A DNA stretch of 36,414 nucleotides from Terriglobia bacterium (GCA_030040315.1 JASHTY010000339.1:1-36414), one strand, 5' to 3'. Shown: positions 22,301 through 31,444, counted from the stretch's first letter. The notes: a model not told the origin generated them from the letters alone. Program-made: numbers and translations.

Positions 22301-23266
22301 ATGAAACTGCGAAAACTTGGAAATTCCGGGTTGGAAGTATCGCCCCTGGTTTTTGGGGGCAATGTATTTGGATGGACCGTGGATGAGCCCACATCATTCC
22401 GGCTGCTTGATGCTTTTGTCGGGGCGGGTTGCAATTTCATTGACACGGCTGACGTGTACTCCAAGTGGGCGCCGGGAAATAAGGGCGGCGAGTCGGAAAC
22501 CATCTTGGGAAATTGGTTCAAGAGGAGCGGCAAACGCAAGCAAGTGGTGCTGGCCACCAAGGTGGGAATGGAAATGAGTCCCACGCAGAAGGGGCTTTCC
22601 AAGGCCTACATTCTGAGAGAAGTTGAGGATTCCCTTAAGCGCCTTCAAACCGATTACATCGATCTCTATCAGTCACACACGGACGACGCTGAAACGCCGC
22701 TGGCTGAAACACTGGAAGCCTACTCACAGTTGGTAAACCAGGGCAAAGTGCGGGCCATCGGGGCGTCCAACTACAAGGCCGACCGGCTGAAGGAAGCCCT
22801 TCAGACCAGTCAACAACATGGCTTTCCCCAATACCAGAGCCTTCAGCCCAATTACAACCTCTACGACCGAGCGGATTATGAATCAGGGCCGGAGGCGGTG
22901 TGCGTCGAAAATGGCCTGGGCGTGATTCCCTACTTTTCGCTTGCCAGCGGCTTCCTGACGGGCAAGTACCGGTCGGAAGCGGATCTGGCGACAAGCAAGC
23001 GCGGCCAGTTCGTGAAGAAGTATCTCAACGACCGGGGACTCAAAATTCTGGGTGTACTTGATGAGCTCGCAAAGGAACTGCACTCCACTCCTGCCAGGAT
23101 TTCTCTGGCCTGGCTGATGGCAAGGCCATCCATCACCGCGCCGATTGCCAGTGCGACGAGCCTGGAACAATTAACTGACTTGCTCTGCGCCGTCGAGCTG
23201 AAACTGGATGCGGCTGCGGTCGCACGGCTGAATCAGGCCAGCGCTTACGCAAGCGCTGCGGCATAA
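22301..23266 (+). CDS. Aldo/keto reductase
   Basis: 321 residues, a normal length for an NAD(P)H-dependent TIM-barrel reductase. The catalytic tetrad is visible as Asp48, Tyr53, Lys87 (LATKVG) and His126 (YQSH). The order FGGN...FIDTADVY...SDYIDLYQSH-type blocks and GASNYKADRL also fit. A strong GGGGAGGAG ribosome site precedes the ATG. It lies 103 bases after the GMC gene on the same strand and could share its transcript. It may act on a related carbonyl or sugar substrate, but the substrate cannot be read from the sequence. Confidence 0.93.
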   Translation: MKLRKLGNSGLEVSPLVFGGNVFGWTVDEPTSFRLLDAFVGAGCNFIDTADVYSKWAPGNKGGESETILGNWFKRSGKRKQVVLATKVGMEMSPTQKGLSKAYILREVEDSLKRLQTDYIDLYQSHTDDAETPLAETLEAYSQLVNQGKVRAIGASNYKADRLKEALQTSQQHGFPQYQSLQPNYNLYDRADYESGPEAVCVENGLGVIPYFSLASGFLTGKYRSEADLATSKRGQFVKKYLNDRGLKILGVLDELAKELHSTPARISLAWLMARPSITAPIASATSLEQLTDLLCAVELKLDAAAVARLNQASAYASAAA

Positions 23267-23347
23267 GTTTCCACTTTCCGCCTTCCGCGCGCCTGCGCCA
23301 TAATGCTTCGGACTTAGAATCGGCATTGCGAATCAGGGAGGATTGGT

Positions 23348-23719
23348 ATGAAACATGCCCCGGAATTCCTTCGGCTGGTTGGTGACGCCAAGGCGCGCAT
23401 CCGCGAGACCAACGTGCAGGAGGTCAAGAAGCGATTGGATGCCAGAGAACAGTTTACGCTTGTCGACGTGCGTGAGGACGGGGAGTGGGCCAAAGGCCGT
23501 CTGCCCACGGCGATTCACCTCGGCAGGGGCATTATTGAGCGAGACATCGAGAATGCCGTGCCGGAAAAAGCCACGCCAATCGTGCTGTACTGCGGCGGTG
23601 GGTTCCGCTCCGCACTGGCTGCCGACAATCTTCAGAAGATGGGTTATACCAACGTCGTCTCCATGGACGGCGGATGGCGCGGATGGACGGAAGCCGGTTT
23701 CCCCACCGTTAAGGATTGA
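23348..23719 (+). CDS. Rhodanese-like sulfurtransferase
   Basis: 123 residues, one rhodanese domain. The active-site loop C82-GGGF-R87 has the canonical six-residue length, and FTLVDVREDGEW and TAIHLGRG match the fold. It transfers a sulfane sulfur through a cysteine persulfide and is probably cytoplasmic, as there is no signal peptide. An AGGGAGGA ribosome site precedes the ATG. A TauE-type exporter starts 54 bases downstream, so the group probably handles sulfur oxyanions or thiosulfate. Confidence 0.93.
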   Translation: MKHAPEFLRLVGDAKARIRETNVQEVKKRLDAREQFTLVDVREDGEWAKGRLPTAIHLGRGIIERDIENAVPEKATPIVLYCGGGFRSALAADNLQKMGYTNVVSMDGGWRGWTEAGFPTVKD

Positions 23720-23773
23720 TGTTGCCCGGCTGCGAAAGCAGAATCTCAAGTTGCGGTCGGATGGGGATCGCTA

Positions 23774-24607
23774 TTGAATTACCTCGAACTAACACCATTG
23801 CTCTGGCTGGGATCTCTGGTTGCCGGCCTGCTGGGAGCGATGACCGGCTTGGGTGGCGGCATCGTCATCACACCACTTCTGGCTCTGGCATTCAAAGTTG
23901 ACATTCATTACGCCATGGGCGCCAGCCTGGTTTCAGTTATCGCCACTTCCTCCGGAGCGGCCGCTGCGTATGTGAAAGAAGGATTCACCAACATGCGCAT
24001 CGGCATGTTCCTGGAAATCGCCACAACGGTGGGCGCCGTGGCGGGAGCAACCCTCGCCACTCACCTGCCCGCTTCCCAGATTGCCATCATTTTCGGAGTT
24101 GTGCTGCTCTACTCGGCGTATGCATCCACCCGGAAAATCTCCGCGCACGCCAAGGCGCCGGCGGACCGCATCGCCACACGTCTGCGCCTTGACTCGCAGT
24201 ATCCTACGACCGCTGGTCCCCAGAGCTACCACGTGCGCGGTGTTCCCCTGGGTTTCGGCTTGATGTTTGGGGCAGGAACGCTCTCCGGCCTGCTGGGCAT
24301 TGGGAGCGGTGCGATGAAGGTAATCGCCATGGACCAGGCGATGCACGTCCCCTTCAAGGTTTCAACCACCACCAGCAATTTCATGATCGGGGTCACAGCC
24401 GCCGCGAGCGCGGGCGTATACCTTCAGCGCGGATACATCGATCCAGGACTTGCCATGCCGGTCATGCTGGGCGTTTTGCAGGGCTCATTGATCGGCGCGC
24501 GAGTGCTGCCCAAAACCCGCACGGCAAAATTGCGCCTGCTCTTCGGCGCCGTCGTGGCCGTATTGGCGGTAGAAATGATCTATCACGGGATTACGGGAAG
24601 AATCTGA
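23774..24607 (+). CDS. TauE/SafE-family membrane transporter (probable sulfite or organosulfonate exporter)
   Basis: 277 residues with about eight membrane helices. It carries the two family repeats: MTGLGGGIVITPLL near the N-terminus and LLGIGSGAMKVIAM in the second half. The start is TTG at 23774, with GGGG a few bases upstream; no better start is seen. Between a rhodanese gene and a DUF1634 gene, it most likely moves sulfite or a related anion across the inner membrane. The precise substrate is not fixed by sequence. Confidence 0.9.
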   Translation: MNYLELTPLLWLGSLVAGLLGAMTGLGGGIVITPLLALAFKVDIHYAMGASLVSVIATSSGAAAAYVKEGFTNMRIGMFLEIATTVGAVAGATLATHLPASQIAIIFGVVLLYSAYASTRKISAHAKAPADRIATRLRLDSQYPTTAGPQSYHVRGVPLGFGLMFGAGTLSGLLGIGSGAMKVIAMDQAMHVPFKVSTTTSNFMIGVTAAASAGVYLQRGYIDPGLAMPVMLGVLQGSLIGARVLPKTRTAKLRLLFGAVVAVLAVEMIYHGITGRI

Positions 24608-24608
24608 A

Positions 24609-24998
24609 ATGGATGATTCCGCAAATCGCTGGTCTGAGCAGCGCATCGAAACCATCGTGGCGAACCTGCTGCGTGCCGGAGTTGTGCTGGCCGCGAGCGT
24701 CGTTGCCTTCGGAGGCATCCTGTTTCTTATCCGGCACGGCCGCGAGATTCCGCATTACGGCACCTTTACCGGCGAACCTGAGCAGTTTCGTTCAATCCGG
24801 GGGATCTTCGGCGGGGCTGCTTCTCTTCAAGGACGAAACATTATTCAGCTCGGTCTGCTGGTTCTGATCGCCACCCCTGTGGCACGCGTGGCCTTCTCGG
24901 TTGTCGCCTTCGCCCTGGGGCGTGACCGCATGTACGTTTGCTTCACGCTGGTGGTCCTTGCGGTTTTGATCTTCAGCCTGGCGGGCGGACGCGTTTAA
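24609..24998 (+). CDS. DUF1634 membrane protein
   Basis: 129 residues with three predicted membrane helices (about 22-42, 78-102 and 107-126). Its ATG comes one base after the stop of the TauE gene, so the two are surely co-transcribed. The family is often found beside TauE/SafE transporters, and I infer an accessory subunit of that exporter. No catalytic motif is visible. Confidence 0.87.
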   Translation: MDDSANRWSEQRIETIVANLLRAGVVLAASVVAFGGILFLIRHGREIPHYGTFTGEPEQFRSIRGIFGGAASLQGRNIIQLGLLVLIATPVARVAFSVVAFALGRDRMYVCFTLVVLAVLIFSLAGGRV

Positions 24999-25040
24999 CC
25001 CGGCTTGCCTAATCCTCGAAATCTGCGTAATCTGCGGGCC

Positions 25041-26564
25041 ATGCAGTCCGAACCGCTCCGCCAACTTCACAGCGAAATCGAAGCTCTGCTTGCACAACTC
25101 CGGCATCCGGTGCTGGTGGAGAATCAGGCGGAGGTGATGGACCTCAAAGCGGCCAGTTGGCGGCTGAAAGTGGAATTCGGGAAATTGATTTTCTCCGCAT
25201 GGATTCCCGGAAAATCCATTTCCAGGCGGGTGGAAGAAATTGCTTATCGCGATCGTGACCGCTTTGGTGTATTTGTGCGCCGGCCTGGAGGGCGCGAAAT
25301 TGCAACCTTGGAATTCCGCGAGTTGACCGCACCGGTGAGCACCACGCGCGCAGCCGGCCGCACGGGGTTCCGGGAACGATTGCTGGCACTGCTGAAGCAT
25401 GATTATCGCGGATGGAAATTTGAGCGGGTCAGCAATCGCTCAGATCGGGAGCACTCATTTTCAGCCTGGTACACTCGCGGCGCGGCGAGGCAAGGCCGCG
25501 CCGCCTGGGCTTTCCTCGGGCTGAGCGAAGAAGAAGGAGCAGGGGCGGCCGACGGCGTGCTCGCGTTCGGCCTGATCTGGTTGGATTGGCTGCGAAGCCG
25601 GGCCGGCGATACAACGGTCAGTCATCTAAAGCTTTTCCTCCCGCCGGCGGCCGTCCGCATCATTGCCCATCGCGCCGCATTTCTGAATCCGCGCGCCGTG
25701 GGTCTGGAGATTTATGAATTGAGCGCGGGAATTCAGGCTGCAACTGAGGTCGACCTGAGAGATTACGGAAACGTTGAAACCCGTCTCGTCCCCCGCCGCC
25801 AGACCGAGTTGTTGAGGGAGAGCCATGCGCGCTTCGTCCGCGACTTGCTCGGCGAATTGAGCGATGGTGTCAAGGTTTATCCTGAGCCTGCCGGAACCAG
25901 CTCCTCATTGCGCATCGCGGGCTTGGAAGTAGCGCGCATTGAAGGCGAATTGGCACCGCGGGTCTATTTTGGCCTTGAGGGAAATGTTCGCCGCCTCAAT
26001 GAATCTTCCCACGATACTTTTCGAGAATTTCTTCGCGAGGTGCGAAGGATTCGTCGCGCGGGAAGTCCCGAGCCGCAACACGAATTCTACCGGCTTCAGT
26101 CCGAACGCTGGCTGGAGAGCCTGCTCTTTCGCGACATTACCCGCATCGATCCGGCGCTGTCCCCCGAGTACGTGTATCCGCAGGTCCCGGCTTTTTCTGG
26201 AACGGATCGCGGGGTCATCGACTTGCTCACCATGACTCGCCGTGGCCGGCTGGCGGTGGTCGAGTTAAAGGTTCAGGAGGAAATCAACCTGCCACTCCAG
26301 GGTCTTGATTACTGGCTGAGGGTAAACTGGCTTCAACAGCGGAATCAATTCAAGGAATACGGTTACTTTGGGAATTGTGAACTTTCCGCGGAACCTCCCC
26401 TGCTCTACCTGGTTTGCCCTGCCTTTCGTTTCCACTCCACGACAGAAAAAATCCTGGCATACCTGGATCGCAGGATTGAAGCAATTCTTTTTGGCCTGAG
26501 CGATTCCTGGCGCAAAGAGATCAAGGTGCTCTTTCGCCACGCGACCACACGTGCCACGATCTGA
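25041..26564 (+). CDS. Uncharacterised protein with C-terminal PD-(D/E)XK nuclease signature
   Basis: 507 residues from ATG 25041; an upstream TTG at 25005 would add 12 residues but starts inside low-information sequence. I do not recognise the N-terminal ~340 residues. The C-terminal part looks like a PD-(D/E)XK fold: a helix with Glu355/Glu359 (ERWLESLL), Asp394 (GVIDLL), Glu408-x-Lys410 (VVELKV) and then Gln420-x3-Tyr424 (QGLDY), the RecB-type motif. All metal-binding positions are present, so nuclease activity is plausible. It follows the sulfur genes on the same strand after 42 bases but shows no functional link to them. It could act in DNA repair or defence; this is inference. Confidence 0.75.
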   Translation: MQSEPLRQLHSEIEALLAQLRHPVLVENQAEVMDLKAASWRLKVEFGKLIFSAWIPGKSISRRVEEIAYRDRDRFGVFVRRPGGREIATLEFRELTAPVSTTRAAGRTGFRERLLALLKHDYRGWKFERVSNRSDREHSFSAWYTRGAARQGRAAWAFLGLSEEEGAGAADGVLAFGLIWLDWLRSRAGDTTVSHLKLFLPPAAVRIIAHRAAFLNPRAVGLEIYELSAGIQAATEVDLRDYGNVETRLVPRRQTELLRESHARFVRDLLGELSDGVKVYPEPAGTSSSLRIAGLEVARIEGELAPRVYFGLEGNVRRLNESSHDTFREFLREVRRIRRAGSPEPQHEFYRLQSERWLESLLFRDITRIDPALSPEYVYPQVPAFSGTDRGVIDLLTMTRRGRLAVVELKVQEEINLPLQGLDYWLRVNWLQQRNQFKEYGYFGNCELSAEPPLLYLVCPAFRFHSTTEKILAYLDRRIEAILFGLSDSWRKEIKVLFRHATTRATI

Positions 26565-26677
26565 TAACTCGTCGAAAGGCTAAACAGAAAGCATCCCCGA
26601 GACGAAAAGGACTGCCAATTCAGCGGTTTGATAGTACTTTTGTACCGGATTTTCGGCATTTTATCGAAATTTCCACT

Positions 26678-26705
26678 TTGCCTAATCCGTAGAATCTGGT
26701 ATAGG
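26678..26705 (+). promoter_or_regulatory. Candidate promoter of the MBL-fold gene
   Basis: TTGCCT (26678-26683) and TATAGG (26700-26705), separated by 16 bases, lie 43 bases before the ATG, in an AT-richer stretch than the surroundings. Confidence 0.35.
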
Positions 26706-26748
26706 ATTTAGCTGTTCTCGCCTTTTCTGGTCATTGTGGGATCTATCT

Positions 26749-27570
26749 ATGCGGCTAAGGTTTTGGGGAGTGCGCGGCTCCACGCCCACTCCGCAACCTG
26801 AGAATCTTCGATACGGGGGAAACACCCCATGCCTGGAATTTCGTTCTGACGCCGGCTCCCTGCTCATCGCCGATTGCGGTAGCGGCCTGAGGATGCTCGG
26901 GAAGTCGCTGATGAAGGAATTCGCCGGCAAGCCCATCCACGCCAACATTCTCATCACCCATTTTCACTGGGACCATATTCAGGGCTTGCCCTTTTTTGTT
27001 CCTCTATATAACGAAAGTAATCAATTCCACTTTTACTCATACCGGCCTCGTGAAGCCACCCTCGAGGAAACTCTGGGCGGGCAGATGACCCACCCCTACT
27101 TTCCCGTCGATATGTCAGCCATGCATGCCAAGCGGAAGTACACGGAAGTGTCGGCCAAACCTTTTAAGCTTGACGACTTTCGCATTCGACCTGCGCGTCT
27201 GAATCATCCCCAGGGTTGCCTCTGTTATCGCATCGAGAACAACGGCAAATCGATCGTGTTGGCCACGGACAACGAGCCGGGTGACAAGAGGGGCGATCGG
27301 ACATTGCGTGAGATTGCGAAAGGAGCGGACGTCCTGATTTACGATTCCCAGTACCAACGACCACAGCTCGAGCAGGAGAAGAAAGGCTGGGGTCACGGAA
27401 GCTGGGACGAAGGCGTAAAAGTCTGCCAGGAATGCGGCGTCAAACAGTTGATCCTCTTTCATCATGACCCCGACAGCGACGATCGCGCGATCGATACGCT
27501 TCAAGAGCAAGCCCGCGAGCGCTTCCCCAACACTCGCGCGGCATTTGAAGTTATGGAAATTGCCCTCTAG
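26749..27570 (+). CDS. MBL-fold metallo-hydrolase (phosphodiesterase-like)
   Basis: 273 residues. The start MRLRFWGVRGSTPTP is typical of the MBL-fold group related to phosphoribosyl cyclic phosphodiesterases and RNase Z. The metal motif is HFHWDH (His71, His73, Asp75, His76). Later ligands are likely in ATDNEPGD and FHHDPDSDD. The enzyme should bind two metals and hydrolyse a phosphodiester, possibly a cyclic nucleotide; the substrate is unknown. ATG at 26749 is preferred over TTG at 26734 because it is the start giving the family N-terminus. It converges on dtd with 25 bases between them. Confidence 0.88.
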   Translation: MRLRFWGVRGSTPTPQPENLRYGGNTPCLEFRSDAGSLLIADCGSGLRMLGKSLMKEFAGKPIHANILITHFHWDHIQGLPFFVPLYNESNQFHFYSYRPREATLEETLGGQMTHPYFPVDMSAMHAKRKYTEVSAKPFKLDDFRIRPARLNHPQGCLCYRIENNGKSIVLATDNEPGDKRGDRTLREIAKGADVLIYDSQYQRPQLEQEKKGWGHGSWDEGVKVCQECGVKQLILFHHDPDSDDRAIDTLQEQARERFPNTRAAFEVMEIAL

Positions 27571-27595
27571 GCGGCACGAAACATGGCGATCGTCT

Positions 27596-28045
27596 TCAAA
27601 AATTTCGATCCGAATCCAGCAGCAATGTGACCGGTCCATCGTTGACCAGTTCCACTTCCATCATGGCGCGGAAGCGCCCGGTCTCTGTGCGGATTCCCAG
27701 CTTGCGCATTGAGGCCACGAAACTCTCATAGAGAATCTCAGCGCGTTCGGGCTGCGCAGCCTGGTCGTAGCTCGGTCGCCTGCCTTTTCGGCAATCGCCA
27801 TAGAGCGTGAATTGCGAGACGCACAATACCTGCCCGCGGGTTTCAAGCAGCGATTGATTCATTTTTCCCTGGGCGTCGTCGAAAATCCTCAGGTTTGCGA
27901 TTTTCTCAGCGAGGGCCGCTCCCGCGCCTTCCGTATCATCTTTTCCAATTCCCAGCAGTATGAGCATGCCGGCGTCGATTTTGCCCACCACCTGTCCGTC
28001 AACCCGCACTTCGGCGCGCCTCACGCGCTGCACGACCGCTCGCAT
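27596..28045 (-). CDS. dtd: D-aminoacyl-tRNA deacylase
   Basis: 149 residues from ATG 28043-28045, which gives the family start MRAVVQRV; a start at 28072 would add nine residues. The enzyme removes D-amino acids wrongly loaded on tRNA, in the cytoplasm. The two signature motifs are present: SQFTLYGD and, near the C-terminus, [11 protein letters not shown], which carries the Gly-Pro element that excludes L-amino acids. Full length for the family. It is divergent from the LytTR regulator gene. Confidence 0.97.
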   Translation of the reverse strand: MRAVVQRVRRAEVRVDGQVVGKIDAGMLILLGIGKDDTEGAGAALAEKIANLRIFDDAQGKMNQSLLETRGQVLCVSQFTLYGDCRKGRRPSYDQAAQPERAEILYESFVASMRKLGIRTETGRFRAMMEVELVNDGPVTLLLDSDRNF

Positions 28046-28103
28046 TTCCGCTCTCCATTCATCCGATTCCATCCTTGCCCCGTCAAGTCTATCGTGAATC
28101 CGC

Positions 28104-28109
28104 TATAAT
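28104..28109 (+). promoter_or_regulatory. Candidate -10 box for the LytTR regulator gene
   Basis: A perfect TATAAT lies 61 bases before the ATG in GC-rich surroundings. No good -35 box is visible at the proper spacing. The leader between it and the ATG contains GGCCCC/GGGGTC, which could fold over the ribosome site. Confidence 0.4.
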
Positions 28110-28170
28110 GGCTTTTGAGGGATGCGGCGGCGCGAGGCGTGGCCCCGCCCGCGGAAGGGGTCGGTCCGTT

Positions 28171-28947
28171 ATGAAAATTACGGCATTAATCGTGGATGAT
28201 GAGCAGCCGGCGCGCGATGAACTTGCATTCCTGCTGAAGGGCTTTACCGACATCGAAGTCGTGGGACAGGGAAAGAACGGCGTGGAAGCGGTTGGCATGA
28301 TTCGCGAACTGAACCCGCAACTGGTCTTTCTGGATGTACAGATGCCCGGTCTGGACGGCTTCGGCGTCATCAAGCGGCTGCTCGAGAAAAAAGCGCGACT
28401 GCCGTTTTTCATTTTTGGCACGGCCTACGATCAATACGCGGTACAGGCCTTCGATGTGAACGCCATCGATTACCTTTTGAAGCCCATCGCCAAAGCGCGC
28501 TTGGAAAAAGCCCTTCAGCGCGTCCGCCGCTTGCTGGAAAGCTCCGACGCCACCAACCAGAAGCTTGACCGCCTGGTGCAGATGGTGGAGCAGCGCCCCT
28601 CCGCCGCACAGAGGGGCAAGTTGGTCATCAAGAGCGCCAACCGCCATTTTCTTGTCGATAAGGACGAAGTCATCTTCGCGAGCATTGAGGACGGCGTCAT
28701 CAGCATCGTGACGCGAGAAATGGAGGGCCAGTCAAACTTCCGCACGGTGGAAGAACTGCAGTCCAACCTGGATCCCGAAGTCTTCTGGCGCGTGCATCGT
28801 TCCTACCTTGTGAACGTGAACCACATCAAGGAAGTTGTGCCGTGGTTCAAGAGCTCCTACCAGCTCAAAATGGAAGACCGCAAGCAGACGGAAATTCCCG
28901 TCAGCCGCGCTCAAACCCGCAAATTGCGCGAGTTGCTGAATCTGTAG
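28171..28947 (+). CDS. LytTR-family DNA-binding response regulator
   Basis: 258 residues from ATG 28171, which gives the receiver-domain start MKITALIVDDE. The receiver domain (about 1-120) has acidic Asp9/Asp10, phosphoacceptor Asp55 (LVFLDVQMPG), Thr84 and Lys104. The LytTR DNA-binding domain spans about 150-255 (for example VFWRVHRSYLVNVNHI). Such regulators bind direct repeats upstream of targets and are normally driven by a membrane histidine kinase. No kinase gene is adjacent, so it is an orphan in this window. An earlier in-frame start at 28075 exists but lies outside the domain. It converges on the cobA-hemD gene with 8 bases between. Confidence 0.94.
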   Translation: MKITALIVDDEQPARDELAFLLKGFTDIEVVGQGKNGVEAVGMIRELNPQLVFLDVQMPGLDGFGVIKRLLEKKARLPFFIFGTAYDQYAVQAFDVNAIDYLLKPIAKARLEKALQRVRRLLESSDATNQKLDRLVQMVEQRPSAAQRGKLVIKSANRHFLVDKDEVIFASIEDGVISIVTREMEGQSNFRTVEELQSNLDPEVFWRVHRSYLVNVNHIKEVVPWFKSSYQLKMEDRKQTEIPVSRAQTRKLRELLNL

Positions 28948-28955
28948 CTCGGCAC

Positions 28956-30476
28956 TTACTTCTTGTTCCTCAAGAATTCATTCGCGATCGCGCGCGCCAA
29001 CCCCGCCATGGTCGCTTCCTGCGCCTCAACCGTAACGCTCAGGCCAAGTTTCCGAAGGGTGGCAGTAGTAATGGGGCCGATCGAAGCGGTGAGGACGCCG
29101 CGCAATGTTTCCACCACCCGGTCTTCTCCCACTAATTTGGCGAAGTTTGTGGCCGTGGATGAGCTGGTGAACGTGATGGCGTCCGGTGCCGGCTCAAGCA
29201 TGCGAGCCACCTGCTGTCGGGAAAGGTCGGGCAGTATGGTCTGGTAGGCTTCCACCACTTCCACCCGCGCGCCGCGCTCCTTCAGGGCTCGCGGCACCAA
29301 ATCTCGCGCCACGCGCGCACGGGGAATCAGAATGGCTTTCCCGCGCAGGTCATGGCCGCCCAGCGCGGCCAGCAATCCCTCCGCCACGTATTCCTTCGGC
29401 AGAAGATCCACTTTCACACCCGCACGCACGAACTCAGCCGCTGTGGCGGGGCCAATGGCTCCAATCGTCAAACCCTTGAGCGCGCGTGAGTCGCGTCCAC
29501 ATGCCATCAACCGGGCCAGGAAGTTGCTGACTCCGTTTGCCGACGTCACCAGCAGGTACTGAAATTCCGCCAGGCGCCGAATCGCAGAATCAAGCGGCTC
29601 CCAGGAATCAGGCGCGCGAATGGCGATGGTCGGAATCTCGATGACCTCGGCGCCCAATGCTTCCAATTCCTGCCGAAGAACGCTGGCCTGCTCACGCGTG
29701 CGGGTGATGGCAATGCGCTTGCCGAACAAGGGAAGGCTTTCGAACCACTTCAGATTCTTCCGCAGACCAACAACATCGCCAATCACCGTGATGGCCGGAG
29801 TGCTGATGCTGCAAGCCTTTGCGGCGATATTGGCGAGTGTTCCCTCAATCACTTTCTGGCTGGGCAAGCTGCCCCATTGAATCACTGCAGCGGGAGTCGC
29901 CGGCGCGCGTCCGTGATCGACTAACGCTTGAGTGAGACGCGGCAAATTCCTGACCGCCATGAACAGCACCAACGTCCCCGGGCAATTAGCAAGCTGTGCC
30001 CAATCGATTCGCGACGATTCCTTTTCGGGGTCCTCATGCCCGGCGATGAAGGTTACGGTGGAAGTGATGTCACGATGCGTGATGGGAATTCCGGCGTAGG
30101 CCGGTACGGCGTGCCCCGCAGACACGCCGGGAACGATTTCGAACTCAATCCCTGCATCCGCAAGCGCCATGGCCTCTTCTCCGCCCCGGCCGAACACAAA
30201 TGGGTCACCGCCTTTCAACCGGCAAACGATCTTGCCCGCGCGGGCGCGCTCAACCAGAAGTTGATTGATTGCGCTCTGCCGCATTCGCTCCGCTGAGCCT
30301 CGCCGGCCCACGCTGATTCGTTCAGCATCTGGCCTCGTCAGGCGCAGCAGAGCCGGATTCACCAAGAAGTCGTGGACCACGCAGTCGGCGCGCTCCAGAA
30401 CCAGCTTTCCTTTAACCGTTAGAAGGCCTGGGTCGCCGGGGCCTGCACCGACAAGATAGACTTTGCCCTGAGTCAT
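28956..30476 (-). CDS. cobA: Fused uroporphyrinogen-III C-methyltransferase / uroporphyrinogen-III synthase
   Basis: 506 residues. Residues 1-246 are the SAM-dependent methyltransferase, with VGAGPGDPGLLT at 9-20 and CRLKGGDPFVFGRG at 85-98. This half makes precorrin-2, the siroheme and cobalamin precursor. Residues about 252-500 are a HemD-type synthase that cyclises hydroxymethylbilane (IAITRTREQ near 256, VTSANGV in the middle). It begins six bases after hemC, so the operon makes uroporphyrinogen III and diverts part of it to siroheme. The precorrin-2 oxidase/chelatase step is not encoded here. The siroheme reductase at 34504-36414 is a likely user of the product. Confidence 0.95.
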   Translation of the reverse strand: MTQGKVYLVGAGPGDPGLLTVKGKLVLERADCVVHDFLVNPALLRLTRPDAERISVGRRGSAERMRQSAINQLLVERARAGKIVCRLKGGDPFVFGRGGEEAMALADAGIEFEIVPGVSAGHAVPAYAGIPITHRDITSTVTFIAGHEDPEKESSRIDWAQLANCPGTLVLFMAVRNLPRLTQALVDHGRAPATPAAVIQWGSLPSQKVIEGTLANIAAKACSISTPAITVIGDVVGLRKNLKWFESLPLFGKRIAITRTREQASVLRQELEALGAEVIEIPTIAIRAPDSWEPLDSAIRRLAEFQYLLVTSANGVSNFLARLMACGRDSRALKGLTIGAIGPATAAEFVRAGVKVDLLPKEYVAEGLLAALGGHDLRGKAILIPRARVARDLVPRALKERGARVEVVEAYQTILPDLSRQQVARMLEPAPDAITFTSSSTATNFAKLVGEDRVVETLRGVLTASIGPITTATLRKLGLSVTVEAQEATMAGLARAIANEFLRNKK

Positions 30477-30482
30477 GATCGA

Positions 30483-31427
30483 TTATCCCAGCGAGTCGAG
30501 GATCTCTCTTGCACCCTGCCGCAGCAAATCATCGGCCACCGCGCCGCCCTCAGCTTCCGGATCAGTCGCAGGCCCCTTTGCCTGAGCACAAATGATCTTC
30601 GCCCCGTCGAGATTCGCCACCAGGCCGCGCAGGTGCAGATCATCATTCTGAACTACCGCGTACGCGGCAATGGGAACCTGGCATCCGCCCCCCAGGCGGC
30701 GCAGCACGGCGCGCTCAGCGCGTACGGCCTGATGCGTGGCCGCATGATCAAGCGGGGCGACGGCCTCACGCGCACGCGCATCGTCAGTGCGGGTTTCTAT
30801 TCCCAGCGCACCCTGGCCCACGGCGGGGCACATCTGGTCCGGCGTGAAATATGAGGTGATACGTTCGGACAGGCCCAGGCGGCGAACGCCCGCCGCAGCC
30901 AGCACCAGCGCGTCGCAGTCTCCCCGGTCGAGTTTGCGAAGGCGCGTATCGAGATTGCCCCGTATCGCGACGCAGACTAAGTCCGGCCCCAGGGCTCGCA
31001 ACTGCGATTGCCGGCGGAGACTGCTGGTGGCCACGCGCGCGCCTGGTTGGAGATCGGCGAGATGTTTTCCATTCGCGGCGATGAGAACGTCGCGCGCGTC
31101 TTCTCGTTTCGGGACGGCAGCAAGAGTCAGGCCCGCGGGTTGATCGACCGGCAGGTCCTTCAAGCTGTGAACCGCCACATCGATCTCGCGTGCCAGCAGG
31201 GCCTCTTCCATTTCCTTGATGAACAGCCCTTTGCTTCCCGTCTCCGCAACAGCTTGCGCCATCGACGCCGGCACTGGCGCTTCCGGCGGTACGTTTTGCA
31301 GCTTGTCGCCGGTGGTCTTAATGATTCGAACCTCGATTTCATGCCCTGCAACAGCGAGTTGGTCACGCACCCAGTGGGCCTGCCACAGAGCGAGTTTTGA
31401 ACCGCGTGAGCCAATGATCAGTCGCAT
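30483..31427 (-). CDS. hemC: Hydroxymethylbilane synthase (porphobilinogen deaminase)
   Basis: 314 residues, full length. It joins four porphobilinogens into hydroxymethylbilane in the cytoplasm. Features visible are GSRGSKLALWQ at 6-16, VHSLKDLP with catalytic Asp91, the arginine pair in TSSLRRQ, and GGGCQVP with Cys249, which carries the dipyrromethane cofactor. The start at 31425-31427 lies 116 bases after hemA, with an inverted repeat between. It is followed at once by the cobA-hemD fusion. Confidence 0.97.
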   Translation of the reverse strand: MRLIIGSRGSKLALWQAHWVRDQLAVAGHEIEVRIIKTTGDKLQNVPPEAPVPASMAQAVAETGSKGLFIKEMEEALLAREIDVAVHSLKDLPVDQPAGLTLAAVPKREDARDVLIAANGKHLADLQPGARVATSSLRRQSQLRALGPDLVCVAIRGNLDTRLRKLDRGDCDALVLAAAGVRRLGLSERITSYFTPDQMCPAVGQGALGIETRTDDARAREAVAPLDHAATHQAVRAERAVLRRLGGGCQVPIAAYAVVQNDDLHLRGLVANLDGAKIICAQAKGPATDPEAEGGAVADDLLRQGAREILDSLG

Positions 31428-31444
31428 GGCTTAAGAGAAAAATC

